A stretch of 64,000 bases of DNA from Streptosporangium brasiliense (GTDB taxonomy: Bacteria; Actinomycetota; Actinomycetes; Streptosporangiales; Streptosporangiaceae), in contig NZ_JAUSRB010000002.1 in assembly GCF_030811595.1 (NCBI RefSeq), forward strand, positions 8,122,001 through 8,186,000, read 5' to 3'. Under the pieces are notes generated by a model that searched no databases, was not told the DNA's origin, and saw only the letters and a program-made list of their open reading frames with translations. The number at the start of each line of letters is the position of its first letter. Position 1 is the first letter of the stretch. The position numbers and the translations under genes were made by a program. Below are positions 9,688-17,433 of this stretch, piece after piece.

Positions 9688-10374
9688 ATGTTCTGCGACG
9701 ACGTCTGGGCACGCTCCACCGCACTGCTACGGGCCATCCATGAGCACCCCTTCAACGCCGCACTCGGCGAGGGCACACTCGACCGCCGGCGCTTCGCCTT
9801 CTACATCGTGCAGGACGCCAGATACCTCGAGGCGTTCTCCAAGGCGCTCGCCACCGCCTCGGTGCGGGCCGGCGACTCCGAGGAGGCCGCGTTCTGGTCG
9901 AGCAGCGCGCACGCCGCGCTGGCCGCCGAGCGGACCCTGCACGAGGGCTACATCGAGGAGTACGGTCTGAGCGCGGCCGACCTCTCGGGCATCCGCACCT
10001 CGCCCACCTGCCTCGGCTACTCCTCCTTCCTCCAGGCCGTCGCGCTGGCCGCGCCGTACCCGGTGCTCGTCGCCGCCGTCCTGCCGTGTTTCTGGGTCTA
10101 CCAGGACGTGGGAGCGGCGCTGGTGAAGCAGGTGGGCGACGTCGCCGGCCACCCCTACCAGGCGTGGATCTCCACCTACGCCGATCCGGATTTCGCCAAG
10201 TCGGTCGAGCGGGCCAAGGAGATCGCCGACCGGCTGGCGGCCGGGGCGGACGGCGAGACGCGCGCGGCCATGACCGAGGCGTTCGTCCAGGCCACGGAGT
10301 ACGAGTGGATGTTCTGGGACAGCGCCTGGAAGCAGGAGACGTGGCCCACGCAACAGTGGCGGCCCGGCGGCTGA
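9688..10374 (+). CDS. tenA: TenA-family thiaminase II / aminopyrimidine aminohydrolase
   Basis: A 228-residue all-helical TenA protein that hydrolyses degraded thiamine pyrimidines for salvage into the HMP branch. Asp43 in IVQDARYL, Cys134 in LPCFWVY and the acidic TEYEWMFWDSAW motif near residues 203-214 match the active-site Asp, Cys and Glu positions of Bacillus TenA. The start follows the AAGGGA ribosome site embedded in the TPP riboswitch, which confirms thiamine control. It is monocistronic here; a strong hairpin lies about 100 bases downstream. Confidence 0.93.
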   Translation: MFCDDVWARSTALLRAIHEHPFNAALGEGTLDRRRFAFYIVQDARYLEAFSKALATASVRAGDSEEAAFWSSSAHAALAAERTLHEGYIEEYGLSAADLSGIRTSPTCLGYSSFLQAVALAAPYPVLVAAVLPCFWVYQDVGAALVKQVGDVAGHPYQAWISTYADPDFAKSVERAKEIADRLAAGADGETRAAMTEAFVQATEYEWMFWDSAWKQETWPTQQWRPGG

Positions 10375-10478
10375 CCTCCGCCGCCGTACCGGGCCGGTCG
10401 GCCCGTCGGGCCGGAGCGAACCGGGCGCGGCGGCCGGCACGCAGGTCGGCGCCGGCCGGGACCGGGCACGATCGGAAG

Positions 10479-10534
10479 GGTTCTCCCGCTCGCGCAGGTG
10501 TGTGCCCACGGCGGTCTGCGCGGGCGGGAGAACC
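10479..10534. terminator. Bidirectional hairpin terminator after tenA
   Basis: A 19-bp inverted repeat with one mismatch (10479-10497 pairing with 10516-10534; arms begin GGTTCTCCCGC) encloses an 18-base loop. It lies between convergent tenA and the 67-residue gene, as expected for a shared terminator. Confidence 0.75.
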
Positions 10535-10561
10535 GCTGGGCCCGGCGGACGCTCGGGCGCC

Positions 10562-10765
10562 TCAGGCGGGCCGGTAGGTGATCAATCGGACCGCGGGGGC
10601 GGAGACGACGTCGATGTGGCCGGTGCCCGGCACCTCGATGTGGGCGAAGCCACCCTCGAAGGCGACCCGGGCCTCTTCGACGCGGCCGGTGGGGGCGCCG
10701 TCGGGGCCGGTCATCCGGTAGCCCTCGACGAGTTCGACGGAGGCGGTGCGCCAGGTGAGGTTCAC
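10562..10765 (-). CDS. Small conserved-looking protein coupled to the AhpD-like gene
   Basis: A 67-residue protein of unknown function, predicted to be mostly beta strand, with no membrane segment or cysteines. Its GTG start overlaps the TGA of the upstream CMD-family gene (GTGA), and GAGGTGAC provides a ribosome site, so translational coupling is likely. The two are presumably controlled together by the divergent TetR protein. I do not recognise a domain. Confidence 0.65.
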   Translation of the reverse strand: MNLTWRTASVELVEGYRMTGPDGAPTGRVEEARVAFEGGFAHIEVPGTGHIDVVSAPAVRLITYRPA

Positions 10766-11280
10766 GCGGTCACCTCGGGGAAGTCGAGGTCGGGCCGGGC
10801 CAGGTGGTTGAAGTAGTTCGACAGGGTGTTGAGCGCGACGTGGGCGACGATCTCGGCGAGCTCGGCGTCGGTCACACCGGCCTGCCGGGCGCGCGCCAGG
10901 CTCTCGTCGCCCACCCTGCCGCCCGCCTGGACGACCTCCCGGGTGATCTGCAGGACCGCGTCGGCGTGCGGGTCGGCGTCGTGGCCGTCGCGGGTCAGCT
11001 TCAGCTCCTCCTCGCTCAGGCCCATACGGGTGCCGCGCATGGTGTGCGCGCTGACGCAGTAGGTGCAGCGGTTCTCCTGGGCGACCAGCAGGGCGATCTG
11101 CTCGCGCAGCCTGGCGCGCAGCACGCCCCGGGTGAGCGCGTCGCGCATCGCCAGGTAACCGCGGAGCGCGGCGGGGCCGTTGGCCAGCGCGGCGTACAGG
11201 TTGGGCACCCGGCCGAGCTGGCGTTGTGTCTCCTCCAGCAGGCCCTCGGGGTCATCGGTCAACTGCGGCAGCCGAGGCAT
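10762..11280 (-). CDS. Carboxymuconolactone decarboxylase/AhpD-family protein
   Basis: A 172-residue AhpD-like alkylhydroperoxidase-fold protein. The diagnostic ENRCTYCVSAH segment holds the CxxC redox pair followed by His three residues later, as in AhpD. ATG at 11280 follows GGGGAGA. It is divergent from a TetR regulator across 90 bp containing two operator copies, so it is probably the regulator's target. Members act as peroxidases or on small carbonyl compounds; the substrate here is unknown. Confidence 0.85.
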   Translation of the reverse strand: MPRLPQLTDDPEGLLEETQRQLGRVPNLYAALANGPAALRGYLAMRDALTRGVLRARLREQIALLVAQENRCTYCVSAHTMRGTRMGLSEEELKLTRDGHDADPHADAVLQITREVVQAGGRVGDESLARARQAGVTDAELAEIVAHVALNTLSNYFNHLARPDLDFPEVTA

Positions 11281-11296
11281 GGCGTCTCCCCAAAAT

Positions 11297-11340
11297 GGTA
11301 CTGATCGGTTCCGTCTGCGGTAACGGTACTGATCGGTTCC
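11297..11340. promoter_or_regulatory. Twin TetR operators between CMD gene and TetR gene
   Basis: The 16-mer GGTACTGATCGGTTCC occurs twice, at 11297-11312 and 11325-11340, 28 bp apart. Each copy is a near-palindrome (GGWACYGATCRGTWCC). The pair fills most of the 90-bp divergent gap, so binding would control both directions. Confidence 0.78.
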
Positions 11341-11370
11341 ATTTCCGTCAAGAATGGATAGAATCCCTGC

Positions 11371-11949
11371 ATGCCGACCCGAGCCCGTGAACGCCTGCTG
11401 GACACCGCCGAGGAGCTCTTCTACGCCGAGGGGGTCCGGGCCGTCGGCGTGGAGCAGATCCTGACCGTCTCCAAAGTCGGCCGCGCCTCCTTCTACCGGC
11501 ACTTCCCGAGCAAGGACGACCTCGTCGTGGCCATGCTCGAACGCCGTGACCTGCGGTGGCGCCAGTGGCTGGCCGAGCGGGTCGCCGCTCACGGCGGCGG
11601 GCCGCTGGCGGTCTTCGACGCGCTGGCCGAACGGTTCGCCCGCGCCGACTTCCGCGGGTGCGCCTTCATCAACACGATGGTCGAGAGCGCCGACCCCGAC
11701 AGCCCGGCCCACCGGGTCGCGGCCGGCCACAAGAACAGGGTGATCGGCTACGTCGAGTCCCTGCTCGTCGCGGCCGGCCACCACGACCCCGCCGTGCTCG
11801 CCCGGCAGCTCGTCATGCTCATGGACGGCGCGATCGTCACAGCGCTGCGCGAGCGGTCGGCCGCCCCGGCCGGGCAGGCCCGCGCCGTCGCCGCCGCCCT
11901 GCTCGCCGACGCGGCGGAGAACCGGAACGCCGACGCGGCGGAGGGTTAG
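11371..11949 (+). CDS. TetR-family transcriptional regulator
   Basis: A 192-residue TetR repressor. The N-terminal helix-turn-helix runs from RERLLDTAEELFYAEGVRAV to SKVGRASFYRHFPSKDDLV (residues 5-52); the rest is a helical ligand domain with CAFINTMVE, common in YxaF/LmrA-type members. It is divergent from the AhpD-like gene with two operator copies between them, indicating autoregulation and control of that gene. The inducer is unknown. Confidence 0.93.
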   Translation: MPTRARERLLDTAEELFYAEGVRAVGVEQILTVSKVGRASFYRHFPSKDDLVVAMLERRDLRWRQWLAERVAAHGGGPLAVFDALAERFARADFRGCAFINTMVESADPDSPAHRVAAGHKNRVIGYVESLLVAAGHHDPAVLARQLVMLMDGAIVTALRERSAAPAGQARAVAAALLADAAENRNADAAEG

Positions 11950-12045
11950 CGCGGAGGGCTCCGAGGGCTGGAGCGGAGGGCTAGAGCCGATCCTCGCGGG
12001 CAGGGGACGGACACTCCGTTCCACGAACCTCAGGAGGTGACGCGC

Positions 12046-12567
12046 ATGACGGCCGACATCCCGATCGTCGTGATCGGTCTGATGGGCGCGGGGAAGACCA
12101 GCGTGTCACGGCTGCTCGGCGAGGCCCTCGGCAGGCCCGTGCGCGACAGCGACGAATATCTCCAACAGCGCTACGGCGCCACGGCCGCCGAGATCGCCGC
12201 CGGTGACGGCGCCGAGGTGCTCCACGCCAGGGAGGCGGCCCACCTGCGGGAGGCTCTCGCCGAACGGCCCGCGCCGGTCATCGCCGCCGCGGCCAGCGTG
12301 CTCGACGACCCGCGCTCCCGGGCCGAGCTGAAGCCGGCCCTGGTCGTGTGGCTGGACGCCACACCCGAGTTCCTGGCCGAGAAGATCAAGGCCAGGTCCC
12401 ACCGGCCGCGTTTCGGCAAGGAGCCGCTCGCGCTGGCGTCCGAACTGCACGAGCGGCGGGCGGCCTCCTTCGCCGAGGTGGCCGACCTGCGCTTCCAACG
12501 GCCCGAGATGTCCAAGCACGAGGTGGCGCGGGCCGTACTCGACCATCTGAAGGCGTCGGCCACGTAG
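12046..12567 (+). CDS. Shikimate-kinase-like P-loop protein
   Basis: A 173-residue P-loop kinase. The Walker A is GLMGAGKTS (residues 10-18), the usual form in shikimate and gluconate kinases, followed by RDSDEYLQQRYG at the position of the DxD substrate motif. The later RPRFG region may serve as the lid Arg segment. ATG at 12046 has a strong AGGAGGTG site. It stands alone, not with aro genes, so it may be a paralogue with another small hydroxylated substrate rather than the housekeeping AroK. Confidence 0.72.
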   Translation: MTADIPIVVIGLMGAGKTSVSRLLGEALGRPVRDSDEYLQQRYGATAAEIAAGDGAEVLHAREAAHLREALAERPAPVIAAAASVLDDPRSRAELKPALVVWLDATPEFLAEKIKARSHRPRFGKEPLALASELHERRAASFAEVADLRFQRPEMSKHEVARAVLDHLKASAT

Positions 12568-12653
12568 GACGGGCGGCCGCGGCGGCGGGAGGTCAAAGCG
12601 AATCTGACCGAGGCCCGCCGCTCCGATGACCGTCGGCAGGGCACAGCCATGGG

Positions 12654-13457
12654 GTGAACAGCGGACGCCCCGCCCCCGGCGCGGTGAGGGACGCGGTGCG
12701 GCGCGGGCCGTCCCCGGGCGGCCTCGACGTCCTCGGTGTGCTCGGCGGGGGCCTGCTGCTGGCCGTGATCGCCGCGCAGGTCGCGTCGGGGCTGCAGCCT
12801 CGGCCGATCGGACTGGCCGGCGTGGTCGTGCTGCTGCTGACGGCGAGCGCCCTGGCCTTCGCCGCACGGGCCCATCCCCTCCCCCGGGCGGCCGCGGCGC
12901 TGGGCGCCGCGGCGGTGACCGGGTACGCCGCCGAGTGGGTCGGCGTCAGGACCGGGCTGCCCTTCGGGGACTACGGCTACACCGGGCTGCTGCGGCCGCA
13001 GCTCGGCGGGGTGCCGGTGGTGGTGGCGCTGGCGTGGGGCGGCATGGGCCTGGCGGCCCACGCGACGGCCGCGGCCGCGGCGCCGGGGAGCCGGGCGGCG
13101 CGGATCGGGCTGGGGGCCCTGGCGCTGACCGCGTGGGACCTGTTCCTCGATCCGCAGATGGTCCGGCTGGGCCTGTGGACCTGGCACGACCCGGGCCTCT
13201 ACCGGGGGGTGCCGGCCGGCAACTTCGCCGGCTGGCTGGTGGTCTCGCTGCTGGTCATGGCCGTGATCGAGGCGGCCCTGACCGACCCGGGCGCCAGGAG
13301 CGCCGGGCTGGTCGCGATCTACACGGCGATGGCGTTCATGGAGACCCTGGGGTTCGCGGCCGTCTTCGACCCGCCGGATCCGCTGGTCGCCGGCGTGGGA
13401 GGAGCCTGTATGGGCCTGTTCTCCGTACTCGCCTGGAGGCGTGCGTGGCGGAGGTGA
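12654..13457 (+). CDS. cruF: CruF-type carotenoid 1,2-hydratase (DUF422)
   Basis: A 267-residue membrane protein with several hydrophobic segments. The TGLPFGDYGYT and DLFLDPQMVRLGLWTW motifs are typical of the CruF/DUF422 carotenoid hydratases, which add water to the psi end of acyclic or monocyclic carotenoids. The GTG start has only a weak ribosome site (CAGGG); a downstream GTG is possible. It overlaps the crtD-like gene by 13 bp, making an operon with that gene and the glycosyltransferase. Confidence 0.82.
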   Translation: MNSGRPAPGAVRDAVRRGPSPGGLDVLGVLGGGLLLAVIAAQVASGLQPRPIGLAGVVVLLLTASALAFAARAHPLPRAAAALGAAAVTGYAAEWVGVRTGLPFGDYGYTGLLRPQLGGVPVVVALAWGGMGLAAHATAAAAAPGSRAARIGLGALALTAWDLFLDPQMVRLGLWTWHDPGLYRGVPAGNFAGWLVVSLLVMAVIEAALTDPGARSAGLVAIYTAMAFMETLGFAAVFDPPDPLVAGVGGACMGLFSVLAWRRAWRR

Positions 13458-14875
13458 TCGTGGTCGGCGGCGGCGTGGGCGGCATGGTCTCCGCCCTGCT
13501 GCTGGCCCGCCAGGGGCACCGGGTCCGCCTGTACGAGCGGCGGGACCGGCTGGGTGGCAAGCTCGCCGAGCACGCGCGCGACGGTTTCACCTTCTCCGTC
13601 GGGCCGTCCCTGCTGACCCTGCCCGGCGTCTTCGCCGATCTCGGCCTGGAGCTCGGCCTCGTCGAGCCGCGGGAGCTGTGCCGCTACCGCTTCGCCGACG
13701 GCTCGACGCTGACGGCGCACCGCGCCCCGGACAGGATGGCCGCCGAGGTGGACCGGCTCTCGCCGGGCGAGGGCCGCAACTGGCTGGCCTTCCACCGGTG
13801 GGCGCGGGCCTGCTTCGAGGCGTCGTGCCGCACGTTCTTCGCCGGGCCGCTCACCCGGCCGCCGGCGCGGGCGCGCCTGTCGGACCTGCTGGCGGTCGCG
13901 CCCGGCCGGACCCTCGACGGCCTGGCCCGGCGCTTCTTCACCGACCGGCGCCTGCGCCAGTACGCCGGCCGTTACGCCACCTACGCGGGCTCCAGCCCGT
14001 ACCGGGCGCCGGCGGCCCTGGCCTGCATCCCGGCGATCGAGCACGGGCAGGGCGGCTGGTACGTGCCGGGCGGGCTGCCCCGCGTCGCCGACGCCCTGGC
14101 CCTGCTGCTGGAGGAGGCGGGGGTGGAGGTCGCCCTCGGCGCCGAGGTGACGGACGTGCTCGCCGACGGCAGCCGCGTCCGGGGGGTACGGCTGGCCTGC
14201 GGGCAGCGCGAAGGCGCCGACGTCGTGATCGCCAACACCGACGCGGCGGCCCTCTACGGGCGGTTGCTGCCGGACCGGCGGCGGCTGCGGCGCATCGCCG
14301 CGCTGGGCGCCTCCTCCTCGGCGTTCCTGCTGCTGGCCGGGGTGGAGGGTCGGACCGAAGGGCTGGCGCACCACTCCGTCGTCTTCTCCGCCGACTACGG
14401 GCGGGAGTTCGCCGACATCTTCGAGCGCCGCCGGCCGCCGGTGGACCCGACCGTCTACGTCGGCTGCTCGGCCGTCGACGACCCGTCGCAGGCGCCCGAC
14501 GGCGCCGAGAACTGGGTCATGCTGGTCAACGTCCCGGCCCGCGACCCGGGCCGGTGGCCGATCTCCCCCGATTCCTACCGCGACCTGGTGCTGGAGCGGC
14601 TGGCCGCCCGGGGCCACGACCTGTCGGGGCGACTGCGCTTCGTCGACCTGCTGACCCCCGCCGACCTGCGCGAGCGGTACGGCGCGTGGGGCGGGGCGAT
14701 CTACGGCGGCGCCTACGCCGGCCCGTTCGCCCCTTTCCGCCGCCCCGGCAACCGAGGGCCCCGGCGGGGCCTGTATCTGGTGGGCGGCTCCGTGCACCCC
14801 GGCGGCGGGCTGCCGCTGGTGGCGATGGGCGGCCGCATCGTCGCCTCGCTCGTGGCAGCGGACTTCCGCCGATGA
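13445..14875 (+). CDS. CrtI-family carotenoid desaturase, probably CrtD-type 3,4-desaturase
   Basis: A 476-residue FAD-dependent desaturase. The N-terminal dinucleotide fold is VIVVGGGVGGMVSALLLARQGHRV cut after about 24 residues, followed by the second conserved block GGKLAEHARDGFTFSVGPSLLTLP; the C-terminus has the CrtI signature region (GLYLVGGSVHPGGGLPLVAMGG). GTG at 13445 follows CTGGAGGC. It is distinct from the phytoene desaturase at 19346-20806, and its place between cruF and a glycosyltransferase suggests desaturation next to the hydrated end group, as CrtD does. Exact regiochemistry cannot be read from sequence. Confidence 0.8.
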   Translation: MAEVIVVGGGVGGMVSALLLARQGHRVRLYERRDRLGGKLAEHARDGFTFSVGPSLLTLPGVFADLGLELGLVEPRELCRYRFADGSTLTAHRAPDRMAAEVDRLSPGEGRNWLAFHRWARACFEASCRTFFAGPLTRPPARARLSDLLAVAPGRTLDGLARRFFTDRRLRQYAGRYATYAGSSPYRAPAALACIPAIEHGQGGWYVPGGLPRVADALALLLEEAGVEVALGAEVTDVLADGSRVRGVRLACGQREGADVVIANTDAAALYGRLLPDRRRLRRIAALGASSSAFLLLAGVEGRTEGLAHHSVVFSADYGREFADIFERRRPPVDPTVYVGCSAVDDPSQAPDGAENWVMLVNVPARDPGRWPISPDSYRDLVLERLAARGHDLSGRLRFVDLLTPADLRERYGAWGGAIYGGAYAGPFAPFRRPGNRGPRRGLYLVGGSVHPGGGLPLVAMGGRIVASLVAADFRR

Positions 14876-16020
14876 GACCGCTCACCGCGCTCCAGGCCGC
14901 CGCCGCCCTCGCCGTGGGGGTACGGCTGGCCCGCGGCCGCGGCCGGCTGCCCCCGCTGGCCCCCGTCGAGACGGCCGCCGGGCGGATCTCGGTGGTGGTC
15001 CCGGCCCGCGACGAGGAGCGCCGCATCGGCCCCTGCCTGTCGGCCGTGCTCGCCGATCCGGCCGTCGCGGAGGTCGTCGTCGTCGACGACGAGTCGGGCG
15101 ACGGCACGGCGCGGCTGGCCGCCGATCTCGGCGCCAGGGTCGTCGCGGGCGCGCCCCTCCCGGAGGGCTGGGTGGGCAAGCAGTGGGCGCTGCGACAGGG
15201 GGTCGAGGCGGCCCGCGGCGACATCGTGGTGACGCTCGACGCCGACACCCGGCCGGCGCCGGGCCTGTTCGGCTCGCTGGCCGCGGCCCTGGACCGCTAC
15301 GACCTGGTCAGCGCCGGTCCCAGGTTCGTCTGCGGCGGGACCGCCGAGCAGGCGCTGCACGCCTCGTTCCTGGCGACGCTGGTCTACCGGTCCGGCCCCA
15401 TCGGGCCGTCCGTCGCCCCGGCTCCGCACCGGGTCCTGGCCAACGGCCAGTGCATGGCCTTCCGCCGTACGGCGATGCTGGCCACCGACGGGTTCGCGCG
15501 GGTCCGCGGGCACATGACCGACGACGTGGCGCTGGCCCGGAACCTGGCCGCCGCGGGCTGGGCGGTCGGCTTCCTGGACTCCGGCGGCCTGCTGGAGGTC
15601 GACATGCACGAGTCGGCGGCCGAGGTGTGGCGGGAGTGGGGGCGGTCGCTGCCGCTGTGCGACGTCACCGGCCCCGGCCGACAGGCCGCCGACCTGGCCG
15701 TGATCTGGCTGACCGCCGCGCTGCCCGTCCTGCGGCTGGCGGCCGGCCGGCCCACCCGGCTCGACCTGGGGCTGCTGGCCGTACGGCTGTCGCTGACCGG
15801 CGCGCTGCGCGGCAGCTACACCCGGCCCGGCCCCGGCGTGCTGCTGTCACCCCTGCTGGACCCGCTGACCGCCGTACGGCTGACGCAGGCGACGCTCCGC
15901 CCGGTGCGCGGCTGGCGCGGCCGTACCTATCCCACCGCGGCCCGCGGGCTCACGGCTCCCGCGGGAGCGGCCGGCCCGCCCGCCCGGCCCGCGCCGCCTG
16001 CCGGAAGCGCAGCCCGATGA
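14872..16020 (+). CDS. Family 2 glycosyltransferase, carotenoid-type (CruG/CrtQ-like)
   Basis: A 382-residue GT2 enzyme with ISVVVPARDEERRIGPCL at its start, VVVVDDESGDGTA (nucleotide-binding Asp), PEGWVGKQWALRQG, then TLDADTRP (metal-binding DxD) and C-terminal hydrophobic segments. The P-W-GK-WA string is shared by hopanoid and carotenoid glycosyltransferases such as CrtQ and CruG. Its ATG overlaps the crtD-like stop (ATGA), so it is translated with cruF and crtD. It probably glycosylates the hydroxyl made by CruF. The last 71 bp overlap plsY on the other strand. Confidence 0.8.
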   Translation: MRPLTALQAAAALAVGVRLARGRGRLPPLAPVETAAGRISVVVPARDEERRIGPCLSAVLADPAVAEVVVVDDESGDGTARLAADLGARVVAGAPLPEGWVGKQWALRQGVEAARGDIVVTLDADTRPAPGLFGSLAAALDRYDLVSAGPRFVCGGTAEQALHASFLATLVYRSGPIGPSVAPAPHRVLANGQCMAFRRTAMLATDGFARVRGHMTDDVALARNLAAAGWAVGFLDSGGLLEVDMHESAAEVWREWGRSLPLCDVTGPGRQAADLAVIWLTAALPVLRLAAGRPTRLDLGLLAVRLSLTGALRGSYTRPGPGVLLSPLLDPLTAVRLTQATLRPVRGWRGRTYPTAARGLTAPAGAAGPPARPAPPAGSAAR

Positions 16021-16555
16021 GGCACATCAGCGCTCCCGTCCCGGCCACGTGCTCCACCGGCGCGAAGAGCAGTTGGAACAGCGGCAGGCAGAACACGCCC
16101 GCCCGCGCGCCGACGGCGAAGGAGCGCGTCAGCATGGCCCCCGCGATCAGGACCGCGACGCCGAGCAGGAATCCGGGCGGGCAGATGACGGCGGAGCCGC
16201 CCACGAAGACGAGGACCGACCGGCCGCCCCGGAAGCCGGCGAACAGCGGCCAGGCGTGCCCGACCATCGCGGCGGCCACCGCCAGATACACCGGCACGGC
16301 GCCGGCCCCGGGCCCGTTGGTGTGCGGGCCGCCGGCCACGAGGGCGAGCAGCGCGGCGAGCGCGCCCTTGAGCGTGTCGCCCGCGAACACGGGTGCGGCG
16401 GCCCGCCAGCCGAGCCGCTCCTTGACGTTCCAGAAGCCGGGGTTGCCGTCGCCGACCTCACGGGGGTCGAAGCCGTGCGTCCGGGCGATCGGCACCGCGA
16501 CCGGCACGGACCCGAGAAGGTAGCCGCCGATGACCACGACGGGCAGGAGAATCAT
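15950..16555 (-). CDS. plsY: PlsY-type acyl-phosphate:glycerol-3-phosphate acyltransferase
   Basis: A 201-residue integral membrane acyltransferase. GGYLLGSVPVAVPIAR (residues 9-24), DPREVGDGNPGFWNV (31-44; the GNPG of motif 1), KGA near the second loop, and GHAWPLFAGFRGGRSV are recognisable PlsY motifs, with small substitutions from the housekeeping GS.N.GATN and FKGGKGVAT forms. The substitutions suggest a divergent member. ATG at 16555 has GAGGTGG upstream. It is divergent from crtA, with starts overlapping by 26 bp, and convergent with the glycosyltransferase. Together with plsX in the crtIB operon it may serve the carotenoid pathway rather than bulk phospholipid synthesis; this is inference. 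Confidence 0.82.
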   Translation of the reverse strand: MILLPVVVIGGYLLGSVPVAVPIARTHGFDPREVGDGNPGFWNVKERLGWRAAAPVFAGDTLKGALAALLALVAGGPHTNGPGAGAVPVYLAVAAAMVGHAWPLFAGFRGGRSVLVFVGGSAVICPPGFLLGVAVLIAGAMLTRSFAVGARAGVFCLPLFQLLFAPVEHVAGTGALMCLIGLRFRQAARAGRAGRPLPREP

Positions 16556-17258
16556 CGCTTCGTTCCACCTCACGAGGTATGCGGACCTGGGGGCCATGCG
16601 GTACATGGCCGCCGACCGGCCGGTGCTGGCGGGCACCGCGGGACTGCTGTTCTGGCGGCTGCTGGGTTCCGGCCGCGGAGCCTCCATGAGCCTGGGCGCG
16701 GACCTGCGGCGCTGGGCGCTGCTGGCCGTCTGGGACCGAGAGCGGGCGCTGGAGGACTTCCTGGAGAGCTCCCCCGTGGCGGCACGCTGGCGGGGCCGTG
16801 CCGAGGAGTCCTGGCAGGTACGGCTGGCGCCGCTGGCCTCGCGCGGCCGGTGGGGCGGGGTGGAGCCGTTCGGGCCGATCGAGGAGATCTCCCGGCGGAA
16901 CACGGGCGGGCCGGTCGCCGTGCTGACCCGCGCGTCGATCCGCCCCTCCCTGCTGGTGCCGTTCTACCGGTCGGTCCCCCAGGTGGAGCGCCTGCTGCGG
17001 GAGCAGGACGGCTGCCTGGCCTCGGTCGGCGTCGGGGAGTGGCCGCTGGCCCGGCAGGCCACGTTCTCGCTGTGGCGCGACTCCCGCGCGGTGCGGGACT
17101 TCGCCTACCGGGGGCAGGCGCACCGGGAGGCGATCGGGCGGACACGGGCGGAGGGCTGGTACTCCGAAGAACTGTTCGCCCGGTTCGTTCCGTACGGCAG
17201 CGAGGGGACCTGGGACGGGATCGACCCCCTGGCCAGGTACGGCGGCCACCGTCCGTGA
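16530..17258 (+). CDS. crtA: CrtA-type spheroidene monooxygenase (acyclic carotenoid 2-ketolase)
   Basis: A 242-residue soluble protein. The order IIASFHLTRY, LLGSGRGASM, ESWQVRLAPLASRGRWGGVEPF, VLTRASIRPSLL, VGVGEWPLARQATFSLW and EGWYSEELFARF matches CrtA throughout. CrtA is a haem-containing oxygenase that puts a keto group at C-2 of acyclic carotenoids carrying a 1-oxygen and 3,4-double bond, the product expected from CruF plus CrtD. ATG at 16530 is chosen because homology reaches residue 9; a later ATG at 16596 would lose it. The start lies inside the plsY coding region on the other strand, an unusual arrangement. Confidence 0.85.
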   Translation: MTTTGRRIIASFHLTRYADLGAMRYMAADRPVLAGTAGLLFWRLLGSGRGASMSLGADLRRWALLAVWDRERALEDFLESSPVAARWRGRAEESWQVRLAPLASRGRWGGVEPFGPIEEISRRNTGGPVAVLTRASIRPSLLVPFYRSVPQVERLLREQDGCLASVGVGEWPLARQATFSLWRDSRAVRDFAYRGQAHREAIGRTRAEGWYSEELFARFVPYGSEGTWDGIDPLARYGGHRP

Positions 17259-17433
17259 CCCGTCCCCGGCCGCCCCGGCGGACCGGGCGGACCTGGCGGG
17301 CCGGGCGGCCGCCGGCCTCGCCGATCGTCGGTCCGGGCGCCGCTCCGGAGCCGGGTCCGGGCCCTGTCCCGGGCGCGGGTGCGCGCTCACCACGCGCACC
17401 GCGTACCGCGCACCACGCGCATCGCGCACCGGT

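Noticed and set aside
17388-17433. CACCACGCGCA repeats between crtA and plsX
   Set aside because: Two short copies in a G+C-rich convergent gap; too little to call a repeat family or terminator.
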